Shown here piece after piece: positions 11,480 to 21,803 of a stretch of 64,000 bases of DNA. The stretch is from contig CM037877.1 of the NCBI GenBank assembly GCA_021292165.1, positions 212,908,716 to 212,972,715 of the forward strand. Reading direction: 5' to 3'. Source of the stretch: Shinisaurus crocodilurus (Eukaryota; Chordata; Lepidosauria; Squamata; Shinisauridae). The position numbers and the translations under genes were made by a program. The notes under the pieces are model-generated. The model was not told the origin of the DNA. It searched no databases and was given only the letters and a program-made list of their open reading frames with translations. Every line of letters starts with the position of its first letter. The stretch's first letter is position 1.

Positions 11480-13554
11480 TTCAGGCTTCACTGTCCAACA
11501 ATAACAAACAATTTTGGGCCCTGGTGTCCGGTGCCATATCTAGCAACTCTGGACTTGATTGCAGGGTGCCTGCACAGGTATGGAAAGAGTTTTTCACAAG
11601 GATTTTTTACGATCCATTAGCCTCTGAAGATGATTTATCAGATTTTATACCCACTAACTTGCCAGCATGGCCTCCTGTGGGCCCAAATGTAATTAAGGAG
11701 CTAATTGGCCGATTAAGAGTGGGGAAGGCCCCTGGTCCTGATGGGCTCCCACCTGAACTGTTTAAAAAACACCTGGAATGGTGGGTATCTCCCTTACCCA
11801 CTCTTTTTTCTCTCCTAGATAATACCGGCAGGGTACCTAAATCATGGACCAAGGCTATAATTGTACCTATCTTTAAAAAGGGCGACCCCCATACACCAGG
11901 CAACTATTGCCCAATAAGCCTATTGTCAGTTGTGGGCAAGCTCTACGAAAGACATTTGACTGACAAACTGTCAACTTGGATGGAAGACAATAAAATCCTA
12001 GGTGCAGAACAGATTGGGTTTTGCAAAAACAAATCTACATTAGATCATGGTGTTGTCCTGGCGCACCTGGCAGAGAAATATAGCAAATTGGGGGGGGGAA
12101 GAAATTGTTCTCGGCCTTTTTTGACCTGAAAGGGGCTTTTGATTCCATTCCTAGGAAACTGTTATGGGCCAAGCTAAATAAATCATCCATGGACAAAAGG
12201 TTGCTTTTCCTTATCCAGAAGCTATACTCTCGAACCAGCTGTCAGGTTCGCTATGGCCCACTTGGCGAACTGTCTGACGAGATCTTTATCAACAGAGGGG
12301 TTAAACAGGGGTGCATTTTGGCCCCCTATCTTTTCAATTTGTTTTTGAATGATCTGGCCCCTACTTTGATGAGAGTGGAGGGCCATTTTCCAAAGCTTGG
12401 CCCGCATAAAATCCCACTCCTACTATATGCAGATGATGCCGTAGTTTTATCATTGACTCAGCTGGGTCTAAAATGTCTTATATTGGCTTTTGCAACATAC
12501 TGTGATACCAATGCGCTGTCCATTCACTTTGTAAAATCAAAAATAATGGTCTTCTCCAAGGTGTGGAGGAGTTTCCGATGGACTTTAAGGAGTAATGTGC
12601 TAGAACAAGTAAGGGAATACAGATATTTGGGGATAAACTTCCAGTATAACTCCAACTGGAATGCCCACCGCAGCTATGCACTTAACTCGGCCAATCGCAG
12701 TATGTTAGCAGTCGTTCGCTTTTTCTATATACATGGTGGACATCATGTCCCCTCTGCCATTCGTGTTTTTAAAGCCAAACCTATGGCCCAATTACTCTAT
12801 GGCATCCCCATTTGGATTACTCTATGGCATCCCCATTTGGATTAGTGCAGTTAACTCCGGGATGGAAAAAGTCCAAGCAAATTTCTTACGACGCATACTG
12901 GGTGTCCCAAATTGTGTTGGATATGCAGCTATGTACCTGGAAACTGTGGGCCGGGTGGAAACGAGAGCCTGGGTACAGACTATCAAATTTTGGCTGCACC
13001 TTTATTTTTCATCTGAGCACCCCAGTTATGTACAATTTATGCTAATGGATTCTTATATTAGCAAATGGTCTCTTTTGATTCAACGTAAAATTAATTCAAT
13101 TGGTATTCCCCTCGACTCCTTATTTATGCTCAGCCATCAGCAAGCCTTCAGATTGGTGTCCCAGAGGCTGCATGACATAGAGAGACAGGAGCTATTTTCG
13201 CTAGCTAATAGGACCTGCTCACCTACTGCAAACGGTGTGCTGCCAATATATGGAACTCCTGCTTCTTATTTGTCATCTTTCAGTACTCAGCAGGCTCGTA
13301 GAGCATTTATGTTAGCCAGATTTAACATCCTGCCCTCAGCATTACTTCAGGGAAGATTCTTGGGTATCCCTTACCAGCAGAGACATTGTCCGTGCTTGGT
13401 CGGGGACCCTGAATCTTTGACCCACGTCCTACTCTACTGTAGATTCTATGCAGTGCTCAGGGACGATCTAATTCTTCCCCTTTTGAGGACGTTTCAAGGC
13501 TTTCCGAATAGGTGGCTGGTTTCCTACTGTTTGTGTTACCACCCAAGTTGCTAA
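11452..13554 (+). pseudogene. LINE reverse transcriptase and C-terminal domain, three frames
   Basis: Three overlapping frames make up the RT. 11452-12129 has GKAPGPDGLP, IIVPIFKKGDP and EQIGFCKNKSTLDH. 12105-12845 has FFDLKGAFDSIP, GVKQGCILAPYLFN and LLLYADDAVVLS, the catalytic Tyr-Ala-Asp-Asp box. 12733-13554 carries the thumb and C-terminus, with a CPC-x8-H-x4-C type motif around 13390-13440. The first shift sits by a G9 run (12090-12098). The second is caused by a 25-bp tandem duplication (about 12795-12844). Few lesions otherwise, so decay is recent. All catalytic boxes are still readable. Confidence 0.82.
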
Positions 13555-13599
13555 ATTCCTTTTAGCTGCCATGCAAAGGAGGGCCTTTCTATTGGGTAA

Positions 13600-13765
13600 T
13601 AATTGAGAACTGTTCCATCTCTATTTGTCTGTATGCCTTGCAAATGTTGTGGCTGGTTTTTATTTTTATTTGGGTCATAATAATTGAGAGCTGTTCCTTC
13701 TCTTTTTTTTCTGTATGCTTTGCAAATGTTGTGGCTGGTTTTTATTTTATTTGGGTCATATGACC
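13600..13765 (+). repeat. Tandem ~80-bp duplication in LINE 3' UTR
   Basis: Two units, each with ATAATTGAGA-CTGTTCC, CTGTATGC-TTGCAAATG, TTGTGGCTGG and TTTGGGTCATA. It lies just before the terminal AATAAATCAAATC tail. Confidence 0.85.
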
Positions 13766-13790
13766 GTAATAAATCAAATCAAAGCATCAA

Positions 13791-14145
13791 AGCCCACTTG
13801 GGCACTCAGAGCAAGTTCCATAATCCTTTGTATCCTGGTTAATGGAGCCTTTCTCTGAAAAGGAGTGTGTGTGCATGTCTGTTTGTGTGTTTTTTTAACC
13901 ACATTCAGTCAGTCATCCCCTTTCAACAATGGCAGGTTGTGGAGCACCCATAAAAATGGTAAGCATTTCCCCAGGCCCATTTAATTAACATTACAACATC
14001 CCCTGAAAACAGAAACTGATCCTTCACATGTGCCTCCATATGCATATGGCTGCTAAAAGAAAGAGGACTAATGTGGCCGCTTATGCACTGGGGGAAACAA
14101 CCCCCCCTTGCCGCTCTTGGCAATCTCACCCCGCTGCCAGTGACA
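13791..14145. other. No gene recognised
   Basis: LINE flank. Nothing with a domain; it may contain the left part of the inverted-repeat element that follows. Confidence 0.45.
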
Positions 14146-14820
14146 GCTGCTCCACCAATGCCCAAGCAGCACTTTGGCAAAACCATCACTGGCTCGTTAC
14201 CCTTTTTAAAAATAATAAAATTGGGGTGGCACAAATTTACGGAATTTCATTTGTAATTTTTATTTTTATTTTTGGGTCACAGGTGCGTACCTACAGCTGC
14301 CTGAAATGTGGAGTCACTTTCCTGGCCAATGTCCTGGTAAGTGTCTGCTGTCAACCTGCAGTAGGCAACAGCCATCTCGACATTGACCAAGTGAAGCTGC
14401 ATAGGTTACTTTGTGCACACTTGTCAACTGGCAAGCTGTTAATTGAAAAGCAAAGTGGCAAAGGGTTTTTTTTTTCCCCTGAAAGGGGGTGGCAAGTATA
14501 TTATCCCCCTTTCAGGTATGATCCTCTTTTCTTTTCTTTTTTAGTATTCCCCTGGCTGTTCTCAGTCCCCACCACCTTTTCCACACTTCCCCAAGCCTCT
14601 AGGTATTCCGGAAAGGGAAGACCTACATCCCAATCCTTTTTGCAAGCACTTTCTTTTCACAGCTATCAAAAGAGAGGGTTCTGTTCTTTCAACCTATCTA
14701 GCAAATTTGAGCATGTTTTTGGGACAGGGAAATATGTGCAGATTTTGTGGCTGAAAAGGGTAACAAGCCAGTGATGGTCACTCCCAAGTGCTGCTTGGTC
14801 ATCGGTGGAGCAGCTATAAC
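14146..14820. repeat. Inverted repeat pair, arms ~70 bp, 540-bp loop
   Basis: Left arm 14148-14210 (GCTGCTCCACCAATG, AAGCAGCACTT, CCATCACTGGCT, GTTACCCTTTT) recurs as its complement at 14754-14818. The structure suggests a MITE or fold-back element, but the outer ends and any target duplication were not identified. A 248-codon frame across it has no recognisable domain. Confidence 0.6.
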
Positions 14821-15104
14821 TCTCAGCAGCAGCTATAACTGTCAGCAGCATGGAGCTCCGGGGTGTGTGTGTGAATGAAAAGGGGTTGTGATCAGAGCAG
14901 GGAGGGGGAGACAAGATGGGTTCTGTCACACAGTACCCTGGGATACCGGCTGGAGGACCAGGCGGGAAGGAGCAGGAGAACAACCCACAGTAAGCCTGAT
15001 CGCCTGTTGGGCACACCGTGGGTTTTTCCACGAATAACCCACACTGCGTAGCTTATTCGCAGGGTGGGTTGCCATGTCATGCGAACTCATCCGGTGGGTT
15101 GGAT

Positions 15105-15195
15105 CCAGAATTATTCATCCTTAGAGTAGATCCATTGCAATCATGACTAATTTAAGTTCCATTGATTGGGACTACATCTGGATGCAACCCTGTTT
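15105..15195. repeat. Palindromic short repeat (ACTAATTTAAGT type)
   Basis: Imperfect inverted sequence GGATCCA...AGAGTAGATCCATTG / TTCCATTGATT...GGATGCAACCC. A relative lies near 46825-46925. Confidence 0.5.
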
Positions 15196-15199
15196 TACC

Positions 15200-15916
15200 A
15201 ATAAAACTCAGTAGTAGCATAAAGCATTTTCATCACTCTCATAAAAGCACAGGTGGAAATAATTGCTTTGACCTGGCACTGGTTTCACTCTTCTGAAAAT
15301 CTGGCTTCACAATTGGGTGCTGCTCAGGAAACAGCCCTGACCTTTGTTATCTTAATGAGAGCTGAGCTGTTCTTAAAACTGGCTTTGATCAGGGGATACT
15401 TACAAGGCTTGGTACACATTGATATGCTGAATATTGTAAAAAATTAAGCCCCTGGAAAGGATTCTTTATGACTATGAGTAGACCAAAGGTCATTGCTAAT
15501 ACACTACTTAGAGTAACACAGGCTTCTTCTAAAGTGGAAGGTTATGAAGCACTCCTCACTGTGCAAAGCTACAGTCTCTACCCCAAGAACCTGAAAGTAA
15601 AAGTTTATTTAAAAAATTAATCAGCTTTTGTAATGAACATAATTCTTTTAAAAATCACAGTTCAATAGTGTGCGTCAGAGATATGGGGAGGAGGATGAAT
15701 TTATTCATTGTTTGTTTTTGTTATCACAGAGAGTCTTGCAATCAAGCTAAATAAATATATCCCTGGTTCACAAAGCAGAACCCTGCAAAAAAATCTAAGC
15801 ACTCAGTATATGCCTAGCATTTGAAATAGTTCATTCTATTTCTGCCAAAATTAACTAAACTACTAAGATTATCTACTCTAGCCCAGGGGGGTTATTGTTC
15901 TGACCAATTTCATGAG
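15200..15916. other. No gene recognised
   Basis: AT-rich with many stops. Nothing recognisable. Confidence 0.55.
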
Positions 15917-16490
15917 ACAGCTGTGGCCAGGACTGGTGCAGGACTGTTTGGCGCCCTAGGCCAAATTATATTTAGCGCCCCCCCTTGTGCCATGGGGGGG
16001 GCTCCGGAGCAAAGCAGCCCTGCTCTGCAAAAAAAACCCCGCGCTGCCGCCACCTCCACCACCTACCTTCCCCCCCCCCCCCCCGCTGCTGGCTGCTGGC
16101 TGCTGGCTGCTGGCTGCTGGCTGCTGCTGCTGCTGCTGCCGCCTCCTCCTCCTCCGACGTGACGGGACCCCCGCGCTTTTTTTTTTTGCCGGGGAAACCA
16201 GGGCAACAGGGCCTGGGTCTGCCTAGCGGTAGCGCCAGCCCTGGCTGTGGCATAGTGGTGAGAGTGTTGGACTGGAACTCAGGAGATCCAGGTTCTAGTC
16301 CCCGCTCGGCCATGAAACTCACTGGGTGACTTTGGGCCAGTCACTGACTCTCAGCCTAACCTACCTTACAGGGTTGTTATGAGGATAAAATGGAGAGGAG
16401 GAGGAAGATTATGTAAGCCGCCTTGAGTTCCTTGCAGGAAAAAAGGTGGGGTATAAATATAATAAATAAAATAATAAATAAATAAATAAA
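15917..16490 (+). mobile_element. MIR-like tRNA SINE split by a hAT insertion
   Basis: The body lies at 16244-16490 with B box GGTTCTAGTCC, the core module and an AATAAAT tail. Its first ~10 bp are at 15917-15927, upstream of the hAT. Removing the hAT and one target duplication restores a normal SINE head. Confidence 0.85.
15928..16243 (-). mobile_element. hAT MITE, CAGGGCCGGTGC family, inserted in a SINE
   Basis: CAGGACTGGTGC at the left and GCGCCAGCCCTG at the right, flanked by a perfect 8-bp duplication GCTGTGGC (15920-15927 and 16244-16251). The interior is a GC-rich GCTGGCT/CTG repeat and CCT-rich tract, so the alanine-, proline- and cysteine-rich frames here are not genes. Confidence 0.93.
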
Positions 16491-17139
16491 AATACAATAC
16501 ATCAGTTTTACAATCTATTTGCAGTGAATTGGGATTACTGTATCATGATCAATTTGCTCTCAGAATTCTGTTTGTTGTGTTTGAGCTTTGACTCAAGATT
16601 TGGAACGGAATTACATCCACATGCCAACAAGGATGTTGTTTTAATGATCTGAACCGGGCTGCATCTTAACTGCTGCTAGTTCAATAATGTGTTTGATTAA
16701 TGAGATATAGTGACAAAATGTAAACAAAAACCCAATTGTGTGGGAATGAAATGATACAGAACTGAGTTAAATATACATAGATATGCAATATAAGCTGACC
16801 TAGAATCAGAATTACAATTGTGAACAACTATAAGTTTATGGGAAGCTTCACACACACTATGCTGAAGTACTTAGACAGGAAGCATTAGTGAATGTGTGTC
16901 ATGTTTTCACACTTCATTCTACCGTAACTTGCAAAGTAGTGGGGATTGATGGTTCCCCTCTGGAGGGAGGGAGATACATGGGCTATTCCTGCTTTGAGTG
17001 TCCCTACATGGGAAATGCACAACTTCCTCTTCACATGGTACCCACAAGCATACACTTCCTGTCTGGGTGTTTCTGTACAGTGTGCAAAGCCACTCCGTTT
17101 TCTACCTCTTATCAGCACAATTTACTTGTTCTTTTATAT
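16491..17139. other. No gene recognised
   Basis: No recognised repeat or domain. Confidence 0.55.
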
Positions 17140-17300
17140 CAGGGGTGTTGTATCACTTTCATCCCAAGGGCCAAATTCAATTCGGAGACGATCTCAGGGG
17201 CCACATTCCAGAGGTTAGGGTTAGGCAAAAGGAGGTGGGGGCAAAAATGCCAGAAATACCCAAAACATGGGCATATTTTAGCTTCCTGCCACCCCCTAGT
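17140..17300 (+). mobile_element. Charlie-like hAT fragment, left part
   Basis: CAGGGGTGTTG, then GGGCCAAATTCAATT, CAGGGGCCACATTCCAG and GCATATTTTAGC, as in the complete element at 60789-61132. The right end is absent. Confidence 0.7.
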
Positions 17301-17489
17301 GATGCAAGGATGAAGGATTCAGGAGGCAAATGGCCAAGTAGAGCAGAGAAGAGAGATTGGGGGGGGGGCAAGGTTGTCCCACATGTGCAGAGGGAGAAAA
17401 TAGGTGACTGGCTATTGCATTGTTCTTCTCCTGGAAAGCAGAGGAAATTTGATTTTGCAGCAGCAGTACGGCAGAAATGCTCCACCCTG

Positions 17490-17720
17490 AGGGTAGGCAA
17501 CAAACGTGGTGCCTGCAGGTACCAATGTGGCCCTGGACACCTTTCTTGGTGTCCACCAAGGCGTCCTACCCACCCACCTCCTGATGTTTGTTTGTTTACC
17601 AGTAGCTGGGACTGCTTCAAAGCAAAGTGAGGGCCTCCTGTTGCTGCCATCTTCATTTCCCATGAGAGTCTCTGGGCAGCCCGAGCGGCTCAGAGGCATT
17701 CACAGGTTGTCAGGCGGCTG
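17490..17720 (-). mobile_element. hAT-like fragment related to 44868-45925
   Basis: GGTAGGCAAC, GGTGCCTGCAGGTACCAATG, CCTGGACAC, then TCAAAGCAAAGTGAGGGCCT and CATCTTCATTTCCCATGA. The same blocks occur in reverse at 45720-45920. Fragment boundaries are uncertain. Confidence 0.6.
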
Positions 17721-18500
17721 CAGGATGATGCTTTCCTCTGCAGCATTTCCAGCCACCAAAGAAAGGAAAACGGGACCCTTGTCACTGCTGTCTGTTAAGC
17801 TGCAGGGGGAGGGACTACAAAGAGCAGCTGGGGACAGCAGTGGGGGTGGCCTGAATCAGCTGAGCCCTGAATCAGCTGAGCTGCCCCCCTGATGACATCA
17901 TCTGCCTTAATACAGGCCTGACTCTTCCCTCTGAGCTCAGTAGCCTGGTGATTAGGATACCTTCACCCTCCTCACTCCCTTAGCAGACAGATCGGGGGCA
18001 TAGCATGAAGGCAGCAGCCTTCTAAACTATAAACTACATTGCCACCTTTCCTTCCGCAGTCTGCTGCTCATTATTCCGTTTCTTCCTCTCCTTGCTGGCT
18101 GGGTGCTTGATTGCAATGAAGGTTCGGAGAGGGAGGGGGAAGGACAGGAAGAGCTCCCTGGTATTTTACGTGGCATATGATTTTATTTTACGGCCCCAAA
18201 CGGCAACTTTTGGCTTCAGCAAGAGCTCAGTGGCTTCAGCACAGAAAAAGATTGAATCAGCTTCTGCAGACTTCTTTCCCCGCTTTCGCATTCATCTTCT
18301 CCCACATAGCTGCAGGCAGCAGATAATGCCAAAAGGAAGGTTAGGGCAGGGGCATCATATTCCAGGAAGTGCTGGGGAGGCTGCCTGCAGAGTGCTGCAT
18401 GGCTCTGCCAGCAGGTGTGGGGCTTTTCAATATGTTTTATGGTTTAAAAAGCAAGAAAGAACTTCCAATGGCCCCTACGTGAGAACAGGGAGAAGGCTTG
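17721..18500. other. No gene recognised
   Basis: Contains a short direct repeat (CCTGAATCAGCTGAGC near 17850-17880). No domain-bearing frame. Confidence 0.5.
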
Positions 18501-18504
18501 CGCG

Positions 18505-19032
18505 TGGGGGAGGAGAGAGGCGGCAAGCACCTGGTCTGGTGGGTCACGGGAATTGAGCCAATGGCTCAGAAGGGTGGGGACCCAGGTAAGAGCTTATTTA
18601 AGCCTTCAGTCTCTTTGCTCCTGTGTTTTTCCAGCTGAATCACATCGTCCTCCTCCTCGATCGTCCTCTGGTATCGTTCCTTTGTTTTACCCAAGGCTGC
18701 CCTCGCCAATGCCATGAGGCTTGGCACGAGGGAGATTGAGACGGCTTTGGGGTTTTACCTTTCTCACCTACTTTGGGAACCTGGAGGCGCCAAAGTAAGG
18801 TGACGATGGTAAGGCCCTCCAGCTCCACATGGAGGGCAACTGGGCGGTGGCGGGCCATCCCGCCTCCGGTTCAGTTAGGATGCATTCGCCAAATATTGGT
18901 CTTTTTTCCCGGCCAAGGGCCGGGCTAGGTTAGAACCGCACTTCACCCTTCACAGATCTTCAATTCAATAAATGTAGCCCTGATTTGAAACCATATACCC
19001 TGTGTCTGCCTCTTCTTTATCTCGCCCTTACA
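18505..19032 (+). repeat. Probable solo LTR
   Basis: Starts TG, ends CA (CTCGCCCTTACA), and is bordered by CGCG on both sides (18501-18504, 19033-19036). Inside are a TATA-like TTATTTAAGCC at 18593-18603 and a polyadenylation signal AATAAA at 18967, about 65 bp before the end, as expected for U3-R-U5 order on the plus strand. No internal retroviral genes lie next to it. A four-base duplication is weak evidence, so ERV versus gypsy origin is open. Confidence 0.5.
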
Positions 19033-19059
19033 CGCGCAAAAAGCCCTCAGCTACCATTT

Positions 19060-19150
19060 CATTCATTCATTTTATTTCTGCACTGCCCAATTGCTAAAGC
19101 TCTCTGCGGAGTCCACAAAAATTCAAACCCAAAATACAACATGATAAAAA
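19060..19150 (-). mobile_element. LINE (L2-like) 3' tail fragment
   Basis: TTCATTCATTCATTTTATTT followed by a CTGCGGAGTCCACAAA-like segment reads on the minus strand as the end of an L2-type 3' UTR. Short and diverged. Confidence 0.4.
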
Positions 19151-19377
19151 CATAATACAATCACCTCACCTCATAAAGTTCACTAAGGGATCTACTACAG
19201 TCCTCCCACCCTCTCCAGCCTCTTCCCAAATTCCTTTGAAGTGCTACCTCACTGAAAGGGACCACTTGGCTTGGAGAAGTCTCTCTCCCACCTCCATTTA
19301 CAATCGCCATTCTTCTTCCCCTCTTCTTCCCACCCAGAGCCTGGTCTTTCTTTCTCTTCTTTATTCCACCTAGAGAA

Positions 19378-19560
19378 GTGGTCCTCAAACTTTGTGGGCC
19401 TGTGGGCACATTTGGCATTTTGAAAGAAGTGCTCTGGGCACCGCCACAAATTGACTGTTGTAGGGGGTGGGAGGGCCAATCACAAAAATGCTGGAAGTGC
19501 CCCCCTTACCTATGTGTGTTCACATGAATGTGCACCCTCTGTGTGTATTTATCACTCTGG

Positions 19561-19603
<43 letters not shown>

Positions 19604-19960
19604 CTCTTCTTACTTTTCCTTCTTTCCTTCCTCCCCACCCCGCTCTGGCTAGTCTTCTCTCCCCCCCCCCCAGGCTCCCCCCCCCCATCCCCATCCAAGT
19701 GAATGGAGCCATTTTTCAATTCATTTGAATGGAGTGAGAAAATTGGCTGGAAATTGGGCCTGTTGCCCCAAGGGTCCTGGGTGGGAGTGGGCTTTGCACC
19801 CCACCCCCAGACATTTTTAGGCAATGATGAGTTTTTCCCTGAATACAAGTGAATTGAGGAATAGGAATAGGAATTCACCTGCAGAGGAGGGGAAATAGCT
19901 TGCTGGGTGCCTCAGCCTGGCCTTGCAGCTCAGTGGTGCCCACACGGGCACTCCACTAGA
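19378..19960. mobile_element. Possible hAT-like element with (CT)n core
   Basis: GGCCTGTGGGCAC near the left and GTGCCCACACGGGCAC near the right are roughly inverted. The left part resembles the end of 44868-45925. Ends and target duplication were not resolved. Confidence 0.4.
19561..19602. repeat. Microsatellite (CT)n
   Basis: About 20 CT units. Confidence 0.97.
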
Positions 19961-20011
19961 GACCCCAGATCTTGAGCAAGTCTTGGGGAATTCTGAAGAG
20001 GGGAGCACAGG

Positions 20012-20205
20012 AACATTGGAAGCTGCCTTATACTGAGTCAGGCCATTGGTCTATCTAGTCCAGTATTGTCAACTCTGTCTGACAGCAGCTTTCCAGGGTT
20101 TCAGGCAGGAGTTTTTCCAGGCCCTACCTGGAGATGCCGGGGATTGAACCTGGGACCTTCCACATGCAAAGCTACGACCACTGAGCTGCAGAGGGTGGTG
20201 GGTAA
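20012..20205 (-). mobile_element. tRNA-derived SINE, second family
   Basis: On the minus strand it starts with a tRNA-like head containing GCTCAGTGG (A-box region), TTTGCATGTGGAAGG and box B GGTTCAATCCC. It continues through GGCATCTCCAGG to an end near GGCTTCCAATGTTCC. Distinct from the MIR-like family; a diverged relative is at 6725-6935. Confidence 0.75.
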
Positions 20206-20419
20206 GAGAAATTCTGAACTTTGCTTGACGTTGCACAAACAGACAAGAGGATTTGTTTCCCTCCTCCTCCTCCTCACCCAACTCTTTGAGAAAAGTGGGT
20301 TCACATGGTTGAAAAGGAAGGATCTGGGGCTATTTTGTTTGTCAGTTGACATTATCCAGAAATTGAATGATAAGCTTTAATAAAAACAGGAGTTAATATG
20401 GGGGGGAGGGGGAGATAAA

Positions 20420-20520
20420 TACTGCTCAATTATACATTCCTATGTCTGTCTACTCAGAAGTAAGTTCCAATATCTTCAATAGGGCTTACTCCCAGGGAAG
20501 TGTACATAGGATTCCAGCCC
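20420..20520 (+). repeat. Palindromic short repeat, AGTAAG type
   Basis: CTCAGAAGTAAG and GGGCTTACTCCCAGG in inverted relation, with outer CATTCCTATG / CATAGGATTCCAG ends. Confidence 0.65.
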
Positions 20521-20778
20521 AAGTTACATTTGTGGGGTGGTTTGCAGCCTGATCCTCTGCTCTTTTTCTCAGAAATAAGTCTGGAGTTGTGAGCGTGGTC
20601 CTGCAGGCTTAACAAACTGCCCACGCCCATGCCACTCCACTGACTTGGCTGCACTTTCAGTCCAACCCTATGCATGTTTTGTCATTTCTGGTTGTTTAGT
20701 TTTTGGATGGACTGTAGCTTCAGTGGTAAGGGAAAGGCACTTGGTACATGGTCAGAGGTACTTTCTCCATAATTTAGT

Positions 20779-21023
20779 CATAGTGTGGCATAGTGGTGAG
20801 AGTGTTGGACTGGGACTCGGGAGATCCGGGTTCTAGTCCCTGCTCAGCCATGAAACTCACTGGTTGACTTTGGGCCAGCCACTGCCTCTCAGCCTAACCT
20901 ACCTCACAGGGTTGTTGTGAGGATAAAATGGAGGAGGAGGAGGAGGATTATGTAAGCCACCTTGAGTTCCTTGTAGGAAAAAAGGCGGGGTATAAATGTA
21001 ATAAATAAATAAATAAATAAATA
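20779..21023 (+). mobile_element. MIR-like tRNA SINE, full copy
   Basis: GTGGTGAGAGTGTTGGACTG, box B GGTTCTAGTCC, TTTGGGCCAGCCACTG, CAGGGTTGTTGTGAGG and an (AAAT)n tail. Confidence 0.88.
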
Positions 21024-21559
21024 GTATTGAAAACAGACTCCTTGGCTGAACCCTGGTGAAGTCTTGGCACAGATTAAGTTATTAGCGGTCGGGTGGTGGG
21101 GAGACAACAGGAGCTTGCACATAACGAGGAGGAGAAGGTAGAGGAGAGACTTGCAAAACAGCAAAAACAAAACAGCTGCTTTTATAAAGAGTTGCTGGAG
21201 GAGGAAAAACCAAGGCGGGATTGTTGTTGGAAGGGGAATAGAACCCTGTTCCCCCAAGGGTCCTGGGTGGGAGTGGGCTTTGCCACACGTGCAGTCAGTA
21301 CTTAAGTTTTTAAAAGGGAATGCTGGGGTTTTAATCTCTGTGGAATATATTCCATCACTATGAAGTGTGTGGAGAAGGAGAGTCTGTAATTGGTCAGTGG
21401 TGAGAGAAAAGCATTCTCCATACACGTAGAGGCACTCTTTATTTCACTATCATATTTGCTAACATTGGTGAAATGTAAAAAATCCTATTCATTCTAAATT
21501 TGCATGCATTCGCACATGCAAATTTGCATCATAGGCCTGTGCACCAGACCTTTTAAATA
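21024..21559. other. No gene recognised
   Basis: Contains a ~33-bp block at 21252-21284 identical to one at 19767-19799, so part of it is an unclassified interspersed repeat. Confidence 0.45.
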
Positions 21560-21801
21560 CAGTAATACCTTGGATTGCAAGTAACTTGGTCTGAGAGTGT
21601 TTTGCAAGACAAGCAAATTTTAAAATATTTATTTTTAAAAATTTGACAAGCGACGTCTTGCAATACAAGTACTGTAGTACGGCTTAAATTAAAAATCTCT
21701 GTACACATTTTTTTGGGGGGGATTCCGTTTTGATATAAGAGTGTTTTGGATTACAAGCACGTTTCCGGAACGAATTATGCTCTCAGTCCAAGGCATAACT
21801 G
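21560..21801 (+). mobile_element. Tc1/mariner-superfamily MITE (Tigger-like)
   Basis: Inverted ends CAGTAATACCTTGGA and TCCAAGGCATAACTG, flanked by TA on each side (21558-21559 and 21802-21803). At 242 bp it has no transposase. Assignment to the pogo/Tigger group is by the CAGT start and is an inference. Confidence 0.78.
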
Positions 21802-21803
21802 TA

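Larger units (their letters stand above)
9392..13790 (+). mobile_element. Near-complete APE-type non-LTR retrotransposon, clade unassigned
   Basis: Order: a 280-codon N-terminal region, apurinic endonuclease, reverse transcriptase, a C-terminal Cys/His motif, then a 3' UTR ending at GACCGTAATAAATCAAATCAAA. The N-terminal region and endonuclease share one frame, separated only by TGA at 10232-10234. Three further lesions break the frame, near 11450, near 12100 and at the 25-bp duplication near 12800. RT and endonuclease motifs place it among APE-carrying LINEs (I/Jockey/Vingi-like rather than L1, CR1 or L2), but I cannot name the clade. No target duplication was found, and the left boundary is set at the first ATG. 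Confidence 0.8.

Noticed and set aside
14028..14774. 248-codon frame as a possible gene
   Set aside because: Spans an inverted repeat, shows no domain, and codon content looks random.
15923..16329. Cys/Pro/Ala-rich frames at 15.9-16.3 kb
   Set aside because: They translate the CTG/GCTGGCT array of a hAT MITE in several frames at once.
17177..17656. 159-codon minus frame with a matching plus frame
   Set aside because: Runs across two hAT-like fragments; no conserved motif.
20140..20205. tRNA gene on the minus strand
   Set aside because: Box B is good, but the sequence continues into a SINE body and a diverged relative exists at 6.7-6.9 kb.
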